Shown here: piece after piece, positions 10,766-23,408 of the stretch
Position numbering within the stretch: position 1 is the stretch's first letter
How the letters are laid out: every line of letters starts with the position of its first letter
Origin: Cryptomeria japonica
Taxonomy: Eukaryota; Streptophyta; Pinopsida; Cupressales; Cupressaceae
Length of the DNA stretch: 64,000 bases
Direction: 5' to 3'
Assembly (NCBI RefSeq): GCF_030272615.1
Contig: NC_081414.1
Coordinates: 238,921,233-238,985,232, forward strand
Translations under genes and position numbers: made by a program
Notes under the pieces: model-generated
Told to the model about the DNA's origin: nothing
Seen by the model: the letters and a program-made list of their open reading frames with translations, nothing else
The model's database searches: none

Positions 10766-13390
10766 CAAGATTTTATATGTAAGCTCAAAGTAGTAGGACA
10801 TCTCATCTCTAAGCTATAGTATTTCATCATGTCTTAATTTAATTTATAGTCATTGCATTACTTAGTGGGCAATTAGATTAGGTGAGATGGATTTAGGAAG
10901 TGTTGAGTGGACATCATAATCCACATGTCACCAAATAAGTAATGATGTAAGCAGTAGATGGGACCCATGGAAAATTATAGAATAGTTCTAAGCTTTCAAG
11001 AAAAGCTCGAAAGTAATTATTTCACGGCATGTTCTTCTCTCCAACCCTCAGTGATAGAATCTTCACATGAGTCCCAACCTGTGGAGAAGCATTTTTCTAG
11101 ATTCCCTTCAATAATAATCATCCCAATAGAAGTGGGTATTAATTAGGTATAAGTGAAACATGTATGTATTAGCCAAATTCATGAGAAAGTGACAAGACAA
11201 TTTCAGTGAGAAGAGTATGGATTCAAACTTGCATTTGGTTCCTTTAGATGATAACAAACTAATGACACTCATGGGAGAAGTTAAATACAAGAGATAGGGA
11301 AGGATCATGAACAACCTAGATAATTTGGCAAGGTGAGCAATGAGGAAGATCATGGGTGAGGAGCTTATTAACAATAAATTTTGTTTCTAGGTAAATTGTG
11401 ATATCCCAGCTACATTTTTTGCAATCTTGGTAGTTGTGGGTACTCAGAAAGATGATGCCATACAATAATGCAGAAGGAATTATTGGGGAATTTAGAAATA
11501 GCTATGGAGAGTGTAGATGAAAATATAATGATTCCATACCCAGAAGACTACTTGATAGCTAAAAGAGCACAGGAGGTTTCAAACCCTATCCAAGCAATAG
11601 TTAAATGACCTTCACTAGTTTTAAAAGACAAAAAGTCCTTTGAAGAAAGGAAACATGATATAGTAAGAAATATAGATTTCCTTTTAAAGAGGTTTCATAT
11701 GAGGGAAACTCTTTGGAATGCATGGTGGGTACAATATCTTATAGAAAAGGATTTTCAACCTCCTGAATCCTTTCCAAATGTGGAGGTTGAAAGAATTAAA
11801 ATATTACCACTAGTGGTGTTCAGGGAAGGAAAGGAATAGGGAGATTAGAGGAAGAAAGACAGTGCATCAAAGAGCAACTTCTCCTCAGCTAAAGACATCA
11901 TAGGGCCATTTTCATCTACCACTATCAATTTCGACTGTGAATATGTTGATTGAAGCCTTATGAAGGAATGAGATAAGTTCTCTAGGGCTTGCATTTTGTA
12001 TTAGGCTTTAGTTTGTTCAGCCTTAGGAAGGTCTGGCAAGAATTTTGTTTTATCTAGAAGTCTATGGGTCATGTTGATTTTATGTCTTTTGTAATTAATA
12101 TCATATCAATAGTAGATAGGATAAGGACATAACTTAAAAAGGGCTATAATCTATCTCATATAAGTATTACAAAGGTGGTTCATACGAACACCCATTTTGA
12201 TTTTTTGATATTATACTTCTCTAAGAAGACTGCAATTGGGTTCCAGAATATCAAATTGATAAACTCATATAATATACTAACTTTATAAGTTGACTTATCT
12301 TTGTGTTTATCTCTCTATCATTAATATGATTGGTTTTTTAGCAGTAATTTTAGGGTTATTGACTTATAGAGTGGAGGCATGAAAATGGGTTTGTAGGATT
12401 GTGTAATGAATGTTGTAGCCTCTAAGAGTAATAGAGTTTTCTTAAAAAGCATTGGCAATCTGGGTTACTAGATAGACTATATCATAGATGGGAGGATAAA
12501 TGATAGTTCCTTTGTCTTTATTAATTTGACAATAAATTAAGTTTTTGCTACATATATACGGATTAAGACTAATTTTTTAGCTATAAATTGTTGTATTTTT
12601 TTAGTCTTTGTTGGATAGTTGTTTTTCATATGTATAAGCTATAATATGCCGCAACTAATTTTATTGATTATCATAAAAGTATTTTTCAAGATTCTTAAGT
12701 CAGCATAGATCAATATTGCTAACTTTTTCTAGCATAGCAGTAGATTGTAGAAAATGTAGAAATTAGATCTACATCAAGAATTTCAGTTATGACAAGATAA
12801 GTGAGGAATTGTGAAAGTATTACAGGGGTATTCAGGTAATTTTAATTTGTATCATCCTTTTCAATTCTGGTCTCAACTTGTTATCAATATAAAAAAAAAT
12901 CATAAAAATATAAAACAAATAGTTACCTTGATGAAAGCTTAGTAAATAGGCATCATGTGTGACCACAAAAAAAAAGTTAGAAAAATGCCAAAAAAACAAA
13001 GAGAAATAATTTTCCCTATAGTGAAAACCTGACAAAGAGATGGGTTTGGTAAGTACCAAGGTGAAAACTTAGCAAACACGCACCATGTGTAGGAGGTCAC
13101 AACTCTACCATCTATTATGTTTTATCTGGTCAATTTTCACTCTATATGTTATTTTCATCCCACCATCCATAGTAAAATGTAACAAAAAACCTCTCATGGC
13201 CTAAGGTTAATTGGTCATCAATGTCAGAGTCCACTCTCACACTGAGTCAGACCAACTCCCCATTTCCATGCTATGTAGTCCTAGTCCTAATTGGGGGAAA
13301 ACCCCTAATTTTAAAAGTCTTAAAAAAATCCCTACAAAATGTATAAAGTCCTAAAAAATACCAAAAAAATAAAGAAGTCTTAAAAAAATC
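10766..13390. other. AT-rich region with one degraded coding trace
   Basis: No LTR, terminal repeat or named domain seen. 13300-13440 is A-rich with an irregular TCCTAAAAAA repeat. The only coding-like signal is at 11160-11850 (listed separately). The rest looks like old, unrecognisable repeat sequence. Confidence 0.5.
11160..11850 (+). pseudogene. degraded unknown coding sequence
   Basis: Two long plus-strand stretches in different frames stay open apart from single stops: 11200-11370 (contains MDSNLHLVPLDDNKLM and MNNLDNLARRAMRK) and 11490-11838 (contains YPEDYLIAKRAQEVSNPIQA, then FLLKRFHMRETLWNAWW). Composition is protein-like (charged, with Trp and Pro). I do not recognise the family; it could be a transposon ORF relic. 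Confidence 0.3.
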
Positions 13391-13501
13391 CTAAAAATAA
13401 AATAAATTCCTAAAAAAAATCCTAAAAATCAAATAATCAAGAAAATCCAAAGAAATAAACTATCCCTTGCAACAACAAATGTATAAGAAGATACACAACA
13501 A

Positions 13502-14166
13502 GTGAAAAACACTGAGGATAGAGAGGTTAGTCTGGAGGTCAATATTAATACCATGGATGTCAAGAACCAAGGAGAGCACCAAGTGGACATAGGCCTTTGT
13601 ATAAATAACGAGACGGAGAACTTCAAACAAGTGCTCAACTGGATTCAAAAGGAAATCAAGGGCATAAAAGTCAAGCAAGCCCATGAAGCTGGGAAAATCG
13701 AAACCTTACAAGCTTTAGGTTCCAGAAAATTCAACTCCCTCTCAGATTATCTAAGTGAGCTAACCAAGGAAATTGGCAATGCAGAGGAGATTATAAATGC
13801 CAACCGCAATAGTTTTACTTGCCTAGAAAACAGAGTAGAGGCTACTGATCACAGACTGGATGGTATTGAAAACACACTTAAAAAACTTGGGGAGTAGAGT
13901 CATTGGATCCTGAAGGCTGCCTCAGCGAGCATGAAAACCCTCGTCCGCAAGCTAGAGAGCTACCAAGGGGATAAAGTTGTGGAGGGTATTATTGAGGTCA
14001 AAGATGACACCCCTGAGGATAAGGAAACTGGGCTCGGAATCAGAACCAAAGCTAGTACTAAAAGGATGTAGAACCAGAGAAAAGAAATAGAGGACACCAA
14101 GCAGGCTACAGAAACTATGGATCAGTTGGAGTTGAAAGTGGTGGAGATGCTTCAAAATTTGACCTA
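13502..14166 (+). pseudogene. coiled-coil ORF of unknown family, with A-rich 3' tail
   Basis: The frame 13502-13897 (131 codons, MKNTEDREVSLEVN) is acidic and helical, with regularly spaced Leu/Ile (ENRVEATDHRLDGIENTLKK), a likely coiled coil. After a TAG at 13895 the same frame continues through another charged stretch (MKTLVRKLESYQGDKVVEG, MDQLELKVVEMLQNLT) to a stop at about 14166. A T-rich 3' part follows, ending in CTTAATAAAAAAC near 14350, which looks like a retroposed 3' end. Possibly the ORF1 or 3' part of a non-LTR element; not assigned. Confidence 0.4.
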
Positions 14167-14366
14167 AGTCCGAGCTTCTGTCAGTCATTTTTGGTTTTTA
14201 GTTTGTTCTGATCTTTTTCTTGCTGGTGTTTTGTACGCCAGATGTCTTTTCCTTAGCTGTTGTCTTTTTCTTAGCTATGTGTTAATGCTTATCTTTTGAT
14301 CTTCATAATGTACTGGGTTTCAGGGACCCATCAAAACATGTTTTCCCTTAATAAAAAACAAGTAAA

Positions 14367-15640
14367 AAATGCCAATCAAATCAAGGAACAAAAAATGGAC
14401 AATTGATCAAGTCTGTAATCAAACTAATCACTTGCCTAATCAATCAATCAATCAATCAATTCCTATCTATCATTATTCAACTTGTCTTATATAGGGAAGG
14501 ATACACTTAAAAACAAATAGATTGGTCTTATACGAGATATTACATCTTTGAAACTAGATGTTATCCTTATTATCATCACACAAGCAATCAACATTGACAA
14601 AGATCAGTATGGCTATTGACTTAATTGGTCAAGTTAGTCTTATCTTTTATCGATTTGTCTAAAGTCATGTTCCTATGCTACTAAAGGATGTCCAAAAGTG
14701 ACTAGAGGATCTAGGATGGTCCATGGTCCATTTTCATTGTTTGTTGTTTGTGGTATGTTTTCATGAAGTTTTGGGGCATAGGGATTTTGGGTGTCCATGT
14801 TGGCACACTCATTCAATAAGTATCCTATAAAAAAATGAAGTCAAGGATAACTATGCTTGTGATATCGCACATACCTTGACCCTTAGTACAACAATCCTAG
14901 AATGAATGGATACATTCCTTGTCTGTTATATGTCTATTAATGTAATGGGAAAGCATATACACATTTGTCTTCCATACCTTGGTGTAAAAACCTTCATTGA
15001 TACATAATAAAACTCAATGATGAAATTTTCATACTACCTAAGAAGCATAAGAATTCATGATCAGTTTCACTTCCTTATATCAACCTCTTTTCATCGACCA
15101 ATTCTATCCTCTAATCACTCTTCATTTTTTACTAATTTATTATTCTCACTAACTATTATTCTATTTATGCACATAGTCATTTTGGCATGATATTGTGGTA
15201 CACAAAAATAACTCCATCCTACATCCACACATAGGTTATAAACTAAGCATGTCATTATACACCATAGCATATAATCTGCATCACATTCTATCACAACATC
15301 ACATATATATACAAAAGCAATAGAATGGCACGTCATCATTCATATAAAATCATGTTAGTATGTAACATCCATCACATATATGAATATATGAATATATAAT
15401 AATTTCCATCCATAATAACATCTAAGGCATTTATCATATAGGTTGCATAACATATAGAAGCACAAGCATTAATATCATAAAATTGCATACATCCATCATA
15501 AAGTATGTAAACTACCTAAAATATCACATATGTATCATAAACCATCCATTGCATAGTAAGCATCACAACACCACACCTATAGAATAATAAGACATTGTAT
15601 AAGCATCACTGCCAAAACTACATATCATATATGGCTCAAT
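14367..15640. other. AT-rich sequence without recognisable feature
   Basis: No supported reading frame, LTR or terminal repeat. It contains a short tetranucleotide repeat (14438-14460) and ATATATG-rich stretches around 15305-15410. Confidence 0.6.
14438..14460. repeat. (AATC)n microsatellite, about 5.5 units
   Basis: Perfect AATC repeat seen directly. Confidence 0.9.
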
Positions 15641-15679
15641 ATTGTGTTAGAGTACAATGTCATCATGTATGTCATCTGG

Positions 15680-16140
15680 AGCCCTAACTTGTCCCATAGC
15701 CAAAGTAACTACCCTAGGATTCCCAGAAAGGTGGTGGTGGCCTAGGTGGTGGTCCCATAACACTCCCATTTCTGGTTGTAGCTCTCAACTATATTCAACT
15801 TTCTAATGACTCTGTGACCAACAAGACATGTAACTTGGTGCCCTTTGAGCTATGGGTATCACACTCTCATATAGCCTATGCCAATAATATACCTCATGCC
15901 TTGACACGTAGAGGTGATCGACCACAACCCTCTCACTAAGATCTTTTCCCTCTACAAAGTATCTTTAGTAAGAATTTTGCTCCACCCACATATCGTCTCT
16001 CTCCATAATAAGAGAGTCTCACTCAACAATAAGAGAATCCCACTTGACCTACTCCTCCATAAATGATGTCTTGTCCTCATTCCTATGACTCACTGCTATA
16101 CCAAGCCATAGTTGTAGCTCCACAACCTAATCTTACAATG
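15680..16140 (-). pseudogene. degraded coiled-coil coding relic
   Basis: One minus-strand frame from about 16140 to 15740 is mostly open with a few stops. It reads charged, helix-prone sequence (DSLIMERDDMWVEQNSY, then SERVVVDHLYVSRHEVYYW and YESVIPIAQRAPSYMSC). It resembles the coiled-coil tails attached to some transposon-borne plant proteins, but I cannot name a domain. It is cut by the X left LTR at 16185. Confidence 0.3.
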
Positions 16141-16184
16141 TCTAAATTTAAGCTCCTATGGGTTTGCAATCTGAGTGACATCAT

Positions 16185-18248
16185 TGACAGAACACAATGG
16201 ACCACTGAGAGGTGGGTGAGTCAGTGGTAATCAATAAAAACTTTTACCTTCTAAAGATCTAAGAAAAAATAACTTTAATCACAAGACCATGAGTAGAGAT
16301 ATTAAACACATGAGCGCATACACATATGAAGTAACCCATAAAACAAGTCAATATGAGGAAAACCCACTGTGGGGAAAAAACCTCAGTGAGAAATAATGTT
16401 GGAGTCTACTACTCCAATCCAGCCTCACAGGTAAATCTAATTACAAATTTTAGGGCACCAACCCCTGAAGTTTTTGGGAACCAACCCAAAGGACCACCAA
16501 CCCCTACAGTTTATGAGCACCTAATCAAAAGAGCACCAACCCCTGGATTTAGGGCACCAACCCAAGGAGCACCAACCCCTAGCTCTAAGCACCCACTTAG
16601 AGATTACAAGGAGTATAAATTACAAATACAAATTATATACCTTGTTGCAAATGAGGTTTTGCAACACCTTACTAATCTTCTCTCTTTCTAATCTCTTCTT
16701 CTTCATTCTTTTCTCTCTATCTATCTCTTCTCTTGATCTCTACTCTTTGTTTTATGTCTTTTGCTCAGATCACTTCTCCTCCTCTGCCTTTTTGTCTTGG
16801 CTCTACACACTCTGGTTTCTGCTGCTCTCTCACTTGGTCTTTGTTGCTTTCTCTCCCTTATGATCTCTATGTTTTCACCCTACAACCACACCACATGACT
16901 CTCTATTCTTTCCTTAGCTTATTTTCTTCTCCTCAGTAACACACACTCATCTAACTCCTCTTAACTCACACTATGTTGACAAGTCTATGTGTTTGTATTC
17001 AACATCCACCTCCAAGTGATCGGTTATATCATAACTCATCACATAGATGACAACCATTGTTCTTCCATGTTGTCATGCCACAGAATCTGCACAATTTCCT
17101 ACGCACATGCAGATAATTCATTCAGTCAATCTAGTTGGTAATCCGAGTTCCCAGACACACAAATAGCTAACTAGTGTTCATGATCAACATTGAATCTAAG
17201 TCGTTGATTTGATAAACTCAACAGGGAGGACTTGATCATAATTGTCACCATGGTAGTTCCATATGCCACATCATCCCTGAGTTCTACTCTACCCTCTCTG
17301 CCACTTGTCCACACAACTCTCCCATCTCAACTACCTCAACTACTCCTATTGAATGACATCAAATGCCTCTCCATTCAGTCATCTTTGTATCTACAATATT
17401 TCCCTCCAAGAATAGATTCAAAATCTAATCTCCTCACCCTCTAAGAGATCATGTTTTCTTACTAATTAGATTCTCTGTAGACCACTCAGACAAATAGTCG
17501 TCATCCATAAATGCATTCACCATGTCTTCTGACTATTCTTTATATTTAGATTTGATCTCCCATTTTTTGGATTGAACACCTACATTGAATAACTTTGTAC
17601 TAAATTATCGATGATCACCACTATATCAGATTGGATTACCTATACTGAACATGTCTCCTCTTTTCATGTTCACACATATTCATTGTACATGGTTTGCTAT
17701 TTTTAGCAAGATTGATCTATCCAATAAATCTGATTTCTTGCATGTTGATCACTCACACACCTAACTGCTACTGGATCTCCATTAATGAAATCACCATCTT
17801 CTATTGACCTGCTCTGAGGAGATTGACAATTGCCTCATTAAAATATCTACAAGCACTAACATCTGGATCAAATATTTTATTCTCGACCACTTGGGAGCCA
17901 CATGTCTTCGTTTCTGGCATCCAAAGCATCTAGTCAAGCTCGGTCAACCACCATGTAGATCATTTTTCCTATCGGCATGCAGACATCTTCTTATTCAATT
18001 TCCAAGTCACTTGGTCAATCCTGGTCAATCGCCCACATGTACCTCAGAGTCTAATGGCAAACATTTGTGGCATCAAAAGTCTTCTTAACTATCATCCAGG
18101 TCATTTAGTCAAACTTGGTTGACTGCTACATGGATCTCTACATCTCAAGCGCCACTATCTTCTTTCCCCACAAGATCATCAGCATGTCTAAGTTACCCAT
18201 GCTGGATAAGCCTACGCAGGATAAGCCTTCATTATCTTTGTGTGGTGT
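16185..18248 (-). repeat. X left LTR, first segment
   Basis: Starts TGACAGAACACAATGG, matching TGAAGGAACACAATG at 45656. 16185-17455 parallels 45656-46912, and 17455-18248 parallels 58225-58995. It ends at GGTGT (18244-18248), the target duplicated by insertion of A. Confidence 0.88.
16450..16600. repeat. CACCAACCCC motif cluster in X LTR
   Basis: Irregular copies of GGAGCACCAACCCCT or a close variant, about seven in 150 bp, spaced roughly 15-35 bp. The same cluster occurs in the right LTR at 45925-46060, so it belongs to the LTR (U5-side half on the minus strand). Confidence 0.75.
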
Positions 18249-19685
18249 TGATGAATAATGATGAATAGTAAATTCTCAATAGATACTGAGAGGGGGGGTG
18301 AATCAGTATAGACAAAAACTTTCTCTAACAACTTAAACTACAAAGACTACACTAACTGGTAAATAACATCACCGATCTAAATCAAAGTAATACTGGTAAA
18401 ACATAGTGACTGCAAAAGTCATAAACCATTAACAATTAGATCTTCACAAAACCTACTATCTCATTTCCACTTCACCCATATGCTTAAACAACTAATACAT
18501 CAAAAATATAATGACCACTGGATCAGCATGCTTTACAGCTTAACAGAAAACACTAAGACATCACATGAAAAAGCATCACACATAACACACTGATTTTTCA
18601 CATGGAAACCCAACTAGGAAAAACCACAATGGGGATGAATATCCACAAGTTGTTCTTGAACTCTTCTTAAGTCCACTCTGTTAGGAGCCTAGTCTGGTTA
18701 AAGACTTTACAATAGGTTCTGCTAGGAAACGATCCTGCTAGGGATCACCCGATTAAGGGATGGCTAAATACTCGATTAGAGGTTAAAACCCTATTAAAGG
18801 TTACCTTGTCAGGGGATTTAAAGAACTCAATGATTTTGAGTCACCCTGTTAAAGGATTTACAAAAAGCCTATTAAAGCTACCCAATAAAGGGATTTTCCA
18901 ACTACTGTAATGGTTAGAAGTCAACAGGTAATACAATGATCTGATAACAGCACTTAATGCCAAGGCAGATCCACTTTAGTTCATTTACATCTACAATCAC
19001 ACACTACAGATCTCTACTCACTACACCGGTCTAGCAAGAATCAAGTATCTCTTCACTTGGATACACACATAACATTTGCCAACAACTTCACAATGTGAAT
19101 CATCATCGACCTTATAGACAACAATTAGGTCGGTGGTAAAAACCCTAAACCCCTAAGCATCTAGGTTAACAATACTGTTGGTCCAATTCTGACCGTTCAA
19201 CCACATTGCATAAGGTAAAACAATCTTGAGCAAATCTCAAGACTTTCTCCATCATTCGTTCTTCACCGCTTCTGGAAGCTGATAAACCATAATGCACTTT
19301 TGCACATTCCCGAGGTGGATAGAATCAATCTTCTTCATGCAAGATCCTCAAGGAAATTCTTCACACGCACAAGGCTGACGTGCAACATGATCTCATCTTC
19401 ATTTCAATGCTAACTAATCATAGAATGTCATCGGTTGAATTGCACAGACTTGAAATGCATCAACCGGAAACCCTGAAGCTGAGACTACCAACCGGTAGTC
19501 ATATCAAATGAAACCTCGATACAAAATTTGCATATACCAGTTCACATTCCAACATATCGGTTCACCTTTTCACATATACCGGTTCACTTCATACCATCAT
19601 ACCGGTTCTATTGCCAGTTTGCTTTCTTCAATATACCAACAACATACAATATCATCATCTCATCCAACTCTGCACATATGCCCAC
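18249..19685 (-). repeat. A left (3') LTR
   Basis: Starts TGATGAATAATGATG and is homologous along its length to 39165-40670. Element C inserted just before its final CCAACA, which reappears at 24797-24802 before the polypurine tract. Confidence 0.92.
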
Positions 19686-20465
19686 TGTAGACATCTAAAA
19701 TTTTCATGTCTAATTAAATAAATATCTTTATTTATTTAATTGCTTTAGCCTAATTCTTCTATTAATTAAATGAATATTTAGTTATTTAATTAATTCATTT
19801 ATCCTCTTCTAGCCTTATTTCTCATTTAAATAAATACATTTATTTATTTAAATTCCCCTTTTCCTAAATTAAATAAATACTCTTATTTATTTAATTGATC
19901 CCACTTCCTCTATTAATTAAATGAATCTTTATTTATTTAATTAATTCATTAGCCTTTTCTACCCTTGACACATGTCATTCATCTCTTAATTCCTACACTA
20001 CCTACCCTCTCAGTATTTTCTTATTTCCTCTACCTACCCTTTAATCATAGCTGACCATTTATCTTTTACACCTCTCAATCGTATTCCTCTATTTCTTATA
20101 GTGTCTTCTATATAAGGAGATGCTTCCTTCATTATCAAACCCTCGCTGACTACTTGACTACACTAGCATTTGAACTGTCAGATGCGATCTAGTTATCAAC
20201 CACATTTCCATCCTTTGTTGAGCTCTTGTGCACACATAAAATCTGAGAGCAAATATATCAAGCAAGATCGATGGAGATAGGAAGAATGGAGATTCAAACC
20301 CTATTGGACATGTGATGGTATAATCTTTGTGATTTCATTTGATTTGCATTATCTTAGGTAATCTTCATATGTTATGGTGGATCTTTGTTGATTGTTAGGC
20401 TAGGGTTTTGTGGTTGAATTCATTTAGTCTTTCAATATTGTTGTTTCCACTTTTCACCATATACA
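19686..20465 (+). repeat. C left (5') LTR
   Basis: TGTAGACATC to ACCATATACA. A clear TATA box lies at 20109-20116 (CTATATAAGG). The first 250 bp are alternating AATTAAATAAATA blocks, also seen in the R1 and D LTRs. Confidence 0.92.
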
Positions 20466-20468
20466 TTT

Positions 20469-20488
20469 TGGCACGCCTGGTGGGACTC
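20469..20488 (+). other. C primer-binding site
   Basis: Reads TGGCACGCCTGGTGGGACTC three bases after the LTR. From memory it best fits the 3' end of a plant tRNA-Arg; TGGCACGCC is the strongest part. Tentative. Confidence 0.55.
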
Positions 20489-20583
20489 TTGTCCCTTTTT
20501 TGCATTTAACATATTTTGTTGCAGATTTTGTATTTTTGAAGTTGTGGATCTGACATTTCCGACAATATTTCGACATTTCCATG

Positions 20584-20856
20584 TCTGCGCATTTTGAGAT
20601 TGCATTTTTTATTTTCTGTCACATCTGTGAACCTCTTAATCGCGTCTGTGTTGCCGACAGTATTTTCATTTTCCAGATTGTAGGTTTTCATTACAGGGGT
20701 GTCTGTGAGATATAATCGCATTTGTGGTCATTTTAATCACGTTTGTGTCTTGCAGATTTTCTATTTTGCATTTATTTGCATAAACGCATCTGTGAGGTGT
20801 TAAAGAGCATCTGTGTTAAATAATCATGTCTGTGTAGGGTACAATCGCGTCTATGT
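20584..20856. repeat. phased CGCGTCTGTG motif array (C leader, array 1)
   Basis: TCTGTG-type cores, usually CGCGTCTGTG with CpG-decay variants (CGCATCTGTG, CACGTTTGTG, CATGTCTGTG), begin at 20584, 20624, 20645, 20702, 20721, 20742, 20789, 20810, 20829 and 20850. Steps alternate 21 and 19 bp within clusters (21, 19+21, 21+19+21), and 40 bp is one full alternation. Spacers are dissimilar. Confidence 0.78.
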
Positions 20857-22069
20857 TCAGTTGTTTGCATTTTGGTTTTTTTAATCCAGTTTTAGGGTTT
20901 TATTTCGTTATTCGGATTTCAGATCTGGTTTATTTTAAGCTAACATCTTCAGATCTAGCTAACGAAATTGGTGCAACTTATCTTGAAAGCAAAATCGTTT
21001 TGTCAAAGGCCCCTATTTCACAAAGTCTTTTGGATCTAAAAATTTACCTAACTTGTGTGCTTGCAGGAAGGGGTGGTTATTTGAAATAATCCAAACTACT
21101 AACAAATCTTTATTGCAGGACCTTGGCAAGGGTTTTTTGATCTTTATTGTGTGCCTTGTTTTCATAGATTATCAAACACTTCGATTGGTGCACTAAAATT
21201 GAACCAGTGTCTTTTGTGTCTTGAGAAATGGGCTCTTTTTATTTAATCTTTAGAGGGCTTGTCTCCCTATGTGGTCATTAGGACTACTAGTGAGGAGAGA
21301 ATGACCCAAGTGGTAGCGAGGAAAACCCACCTCTTCCGAACAATTATAAACAACTGTATCCATGGTGAAAACTGTGGATAACGTGTGTTGATTAGTTCAT
21401 ACCGACACTATGTCTCCCCATAAACCCGTTTGATCAAATTTATTTGATCAGTTGTAAGGCATAGCCCCTACTAGCTGGGAGTCTTTTGTATTTATAGAGC
21501 TAAAAGTATTGCATGTATGGCCACACAAGCAGATGCCCTTACTAGCACCTTTTTGTTTTAGAAGCCAAAATCCTTCTAGTTGTTGGGGTAGGAGGTCGGA
21601 CCTCTGGAGCAGCCCACACACATATGGTTCTTAGTAGAGATACAAAGTTCGCCACGGGGAGTTTTCATGGGGATTGATGCTTGGCTGCCCTAGAGAAGTG
21701 AGTGTTGACGGTGGAGACAGTGGGGTCAAGCATCTAAGTATCCGCATTGAATAGCATAGCCTCATGTGGGATCAACAACTATTGTCCTGGCCAGCCATAA
21801 GAATTGTGCTTGTCTTATTTTGAACATTCAAACATTCAAGATCAAACATCAAAACATTGTGTCTTTTGTGTCTCCAAGTGTATGCAAAACAATTTTACAT
21901 CAAATAACACACTTTTCTTTGAGTCATTTTTGAGTCTAAACACTTGCAAACATTGAGTCTTCATAAACATTGTGTCCTCTTGTCACGAAAAACAGTCAAA
22001 AATTAAGATTGGGTTACAACAAAACAACTTCACAAATTGGAAAAATTGCACTCAATTTTCAAAAATGTG
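20857..22069. other. C interior, no gene seen
   Basis: No supported reading frame on either strand. The plus strand here is presumably element leader; I see nothing recognisable. Confidence 0.5.
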
Positions 22070-22136
22070 TCTGTGTCTGTCAAAATCATGCCTATGTCAT
22101 ATAAACGCGTCTGTGAAGTGCAGAAATGCGTCTATG
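22070..22136. repeat. phased CGCGTCTGTG motif array (C, array 2)
   Basis: Cores at 22070, 22091, 22110 and 22131, i.e. steps 21, 19, 21. The same motif as array 1 but about 1.2 kb away. Confidence 0.75.
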
Positions 22137-22179
22137 TTCTCTTGAGCAAAATTCATTTACAAAATCTCATACTATAGTG

Positions 22180-22885
22180 TCAATCTCATCAATAACCCTA
22201 CGCTAGTATTCTAATCTCCCAATTTGCGACTGAGATGTAATAATATCATACAAATGAACAAAGTTGCGCCCATGGCCCCTGCCTCTGAAATGAATTGGTT
22301 GTGTCACTGGTAGATGGTCATAAGCCCACACCTACAACAATGTCACTCCGTAGCCTAATCCTACTGATCCATGGTATACAAATTGATGAAGCTCATAATA
22401 CAAATGTGCCAGCAAACATGGTCCCCAGGTAAATCTGGTATGATGTGTCACCAGTGTCTCTAGTAGTACTCCCCCAGCCCACAGCCCATCCTTGTGTCAC
22501 CCTATCCAAACAGAGGAACCCACTGATCACTCCTGCCAATATTGTTAGTAGTGCTAATCCTATTCGTGTCATGGTATCCCAAGCCACGTGTCTAGCCCTT
22601 ATCTCCAATCTCGGATCCTAGAACACTCATCTCAGTGCATCCTTGTCTTTGTCTCGATCGTAGGGTACTAACTCTCCATCAATCGGTATCCTCAGTATCC
22701 TATAAACATCCTACAAGGTGACTGTCATCTCACCCATAGCCAAATGAAAAGTACAAGTCTCTGAGTGCCATCTCTCAGCCAGCACAGTCAGCAACCCCAT
22801 GTTCACCCGAAACTCAGGCACATATAGAATATTTCGCAAGCCCATAACCTCAATCGCTGCCCAATCCTCAAATGTCAGCTATGGT
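22180..22885 (-). pseudogene. plant mobile domain (PMD) protein relic, antisense inside C
   Basis: Minus-strand translation gives the PMD signature order: LTFEDWAAIEVMGLRN, FRVNMGLLTVLAERWH, FHLAMGEMTVTL, DVYRILRIPIDGELVPYD, then LEIRARHVAWDTM, WGPCLLAHLY and ELHQFVYHGSVGLGYG. Stops (for example after MTVTL) and at least one frameshift near 22440 make it nonfunctional. PMDs are plant domains often carried by transposons and found in the host proteins MAIN and MAIL1. Here it lies opposite to the transcription direction of C, so it is probably a captured fragment. Confidence 0.8.
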
Positions 22886-22980
22886 CGTAAACTCTGAGTC
22901 GATGGGAATCTCTCCCATGACTCCAGCATAGGTAGGTACTCCTGTAGTCAAGAAAATCAACTATGTCAGTCAAAGTGACA

Positions 22981-23192
22981 TTCCCTGTTCATTACAAAAT
23001 GTTGCTTTCTATCCCAGTGACACTCCCTATTCATCACGAAGTGTTGTTGTTTATCCTAGTGGTACTCCCTGTTCATCACAAAGTACTACGTGTCTTTGCA
23101 CTCCCTATTCATCACAAAGTGTTTCTATTTTTAGTACTCCCTATTCATCACAAAGTACTATGTCTTGGTACTCCCTATTCATCACAAAGTTC
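22981..23192 (+). repeat. minisatellite, six units of CTCCCTATTCATCACAAAGT
   Basis: Six copies of a 20-bp core at 22981, 23023, 23065, 23101, 23137 and 23171, with unit lengths of 42, 42, 36, 36 and 34 bp. The plus-strand frame through it is open by virtue of the repeat and is not a supported gene. Confidence 0.85.
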
Positions 23193-23408
23193 CTCAATCT
23201 ATCCTATCCTAGGGCCTCTGCTTGAGTGTATCCTCTTGAGTTGTTTCCTGATTGGCAACATATGTTCTATAATAGAATTGTCAATCCTAGCCCTATCTGC
23301 TATCCTAGTCTTCCTTAGAGGACCTTCTTGAGTGTATCCTCTCATCAACTTATCCAATTGACAACGTATGTTCATCACAAAACTGTCGATTAGACCTAGA
23401 AGGCATAA

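Noticed and set aside
22963-23331. 122-codon plus-strand ORF with repeated HHKVL peptides
   Set aside because: Produced by the minisatellite; no start context or domain support.
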